Assembly: GCA_011048585.1 (NCBI GenBank)
Contig: DSDS01000049.1
Coordinates: 1 to 6,191, forward strand
Length of the DNA: 6,191 nucleotides
Direction of reading: 5' to 3'
Source of the DNA: Desulfurivibrio alkaliphilus
GTDB taxonomy: Bacteria > Desulfobacterota > Desulfobulbia > Desulfobulbales > Desulfurivibrionaceae
Both the position numbers and the translations under genes were made by a program. The notes under the pieces were generated by a model. That model was not told the origin of the DNA. It saw only the letters and a program-made list of their open reading frames with translations, and made no database searches. Shown in pieces: positions 5,948 through 6,191 of the stretch; the first letter of the stretch is position 1, and every line of letters begins with the position of its first letter.

Positions 5948-5977
5948 AATATAGCTGTAAAGCGACATGATTGGTAA
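5948..5977 (-). promoter_or_regulatory. Candidate promoter of the AAA_14/DUF4143 gene
   Basis: On the minus strand a TTACCA hexamer (5977-5972), an 18-base spacer and TATATT (5953-5948) lie in an AT-rich stretch about 55 bases before the ATG. The -35 match is only moderate. Confidence 0.3.
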
Positions 5978-6025
5978 TTAATTTTTCCACTTCATGGCTG
6001 TTTTGCTAATACAGCAGCAAATTTC

Positions 6026-6065
6026 TTGACATCCACCCCGGCTTGAAGGCCGGTGTGAATGTCAA
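6026..6065. repeat. Imperfect 17-6-17 palindrome between the XRE gene and the ATPase gene
   Basis: The left arm TTGACATCCACCCCGGC (6026-6042) pairs with GCCGGTGTGAATGTCAA (6049-6065) with two mismatches and a TTGAAG loop. Outer ends are perfect TTGACAT/ATGTCAA. It could be a transcript hairpin downstream of the XRE gene, an interspersed palindromic repeat, or an end hairpin left by an IS200/IS605-type element. No T-run follows that would make a strong intrinsic terminator, and no transposase is present. Confidence 0.7.
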
Positions 6066-6101
6066 CGCCTCGCAATCCTCCTTAAGTCGCCCCGGGTGGG
6101 G

Positions 6102-6191
6102 TTAAAGGAACCGGCGATAATCACAGTGAAGGGCGGCCGCCAGCTTTTTCGCTGATTCCTTGCCGATGGGGCGCTTGCCGTTCTCCATTTC
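6102..6191 (-). CDS. XRE-family helix-turn-helix protein, C-terminal end only (partial)
   Basis: Only the last 29 codons and the TAA (6102-6104) are inside the window; the gene continues beyond 6191. The visible residues EMENGKRPIGKES, AKKLAAAL and DYRRFL match the final two helices of a HTH_3/XRE domain, in which the E-x-G-KRPI segment follows the recognition helix. The protein ends directly after the HTH domain, as in short antitoxin-like or phage-repressor-like regulators, or in larger proteins with a C-terminal HTH. Whether it is an antitoxin, a DNA-binding subunit paired with another gene, or a stand-alone regulator cannot be seen here. Transcription runs toward the ATPase gene, with the palindrome at 6026-6065 between them. 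Confidence 0.8.
   Translation of the reverse strand, partial: EMENGKRPIGKESAKKLAAALHCDYRRFL

Noticed and set aside
6002..6020. Short competing inverted repeats (GCTGT/ACAGC and TTTGCT/AGCAAA)
   Set aside because: Stems of five or six bases in AT-rich sequence are expected by chance; no regulatory context was seen.
5996..6076. Possible tiny gene on the minus strand after the XRE gene (TTG near 6074 to TGA near 5996)
   Set aside because: An AAGGAGG motif is present but only about two bases from the TTG, and the frame runs through the palindrome. No better start exists, so chance is more likely.
6078..6110. Possible terminator hairpin (CCCC-GGGT-GGGG core) after the XRE stop
   Set aside because: The core stem is only four bases, its flanks pair poorly, and no T-run follows in the direction of transcription.
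1..6191. tRNA, rRNA, CRISPR arrays, riboswitches, complete insertion sequences
   Set aside because: No cloverleaf, rRNA signature, regularly spaced direct repeats, recognisable aptamer or transposase was seen by eye on either strand.

Overview
The window looks like a GC-rich bacterial chromosome segment. Gene content suggests Desulfobacterota (the former Deltaproteobacteria): an arsR-permease-thioredoxin unit, a PhnD-type sensor-kinase remnant and an AAA_14/DUF4143 ATPase. That assignment is inference only; no rRNA or other marker gene is present.

Layout. (1) Positions 1-2023, minus strand: a compact three-gene operon transcribed from right to left. Its order is ArsR-family repressor, then ArsP_1/DUF318 (UPF0718-type) permease, then a 77-residue thioredoxin-like protein. 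Upstream lies a near-consensus sigma70 promoter (TTGACA, 17-base spacer, TAATAA). A 20-base 9-2-9 imperfect palindrome starts at the last base of the -10 box and covers the expected transcription start, which is a textbook position for an autoregulated ArsR operator. (2) Positions about 2024-2499: no intact gene. The minus strand carries two short coding-like pieces and two GC-rich inverted repeats, probably a decayed gene. (3) Positions 2500-3807, plus strand: an intact MscS-family mechanosensitive channel with extra N-terminal membrane helices. (4) Positions 3894 to about 4566, plus strand: a dead gene for a sensor histidine kinase with a PhnD-like periplasmic ligand-binding domain. It has an in-frame TAG, a large internal deletion that joins the sensor domain out of frame to the kinase N-box, and a cut-off 3' end. 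(5) Positions 4563-5894, minus strand: an intact AAA_14/DUF4143 ATPase whose stop codon lies where the kinase remnant is cut. (6) Positions 5895-6191: an AT-rich gap with a 40-base imperfect palindrome, then the last 29 codons of an XRE-family helix-turn-helix protein on the minus strand, which runs off the window.

How it works together. The one functional unit visible is the metalloid/metal-responsive operon. A metal or redox signal sensed by ArsR (CVC motif) should release the operator and induce a membrane permease that carries a CSC motif, together with a small CxxC protein that may reduce or deliver the substrate. The rest is a mosaic: a stand-alone channel flanked by two gene remnants, next to an ATPase and XRE gene of the kind often found in accessory regions. 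I did not find a convincing undescribed multi-gene system. The most useful leads are the operator/promoter design, the kinase remnant with its sharp boundary against the ATPase, and the 6026-6065 palindrome.
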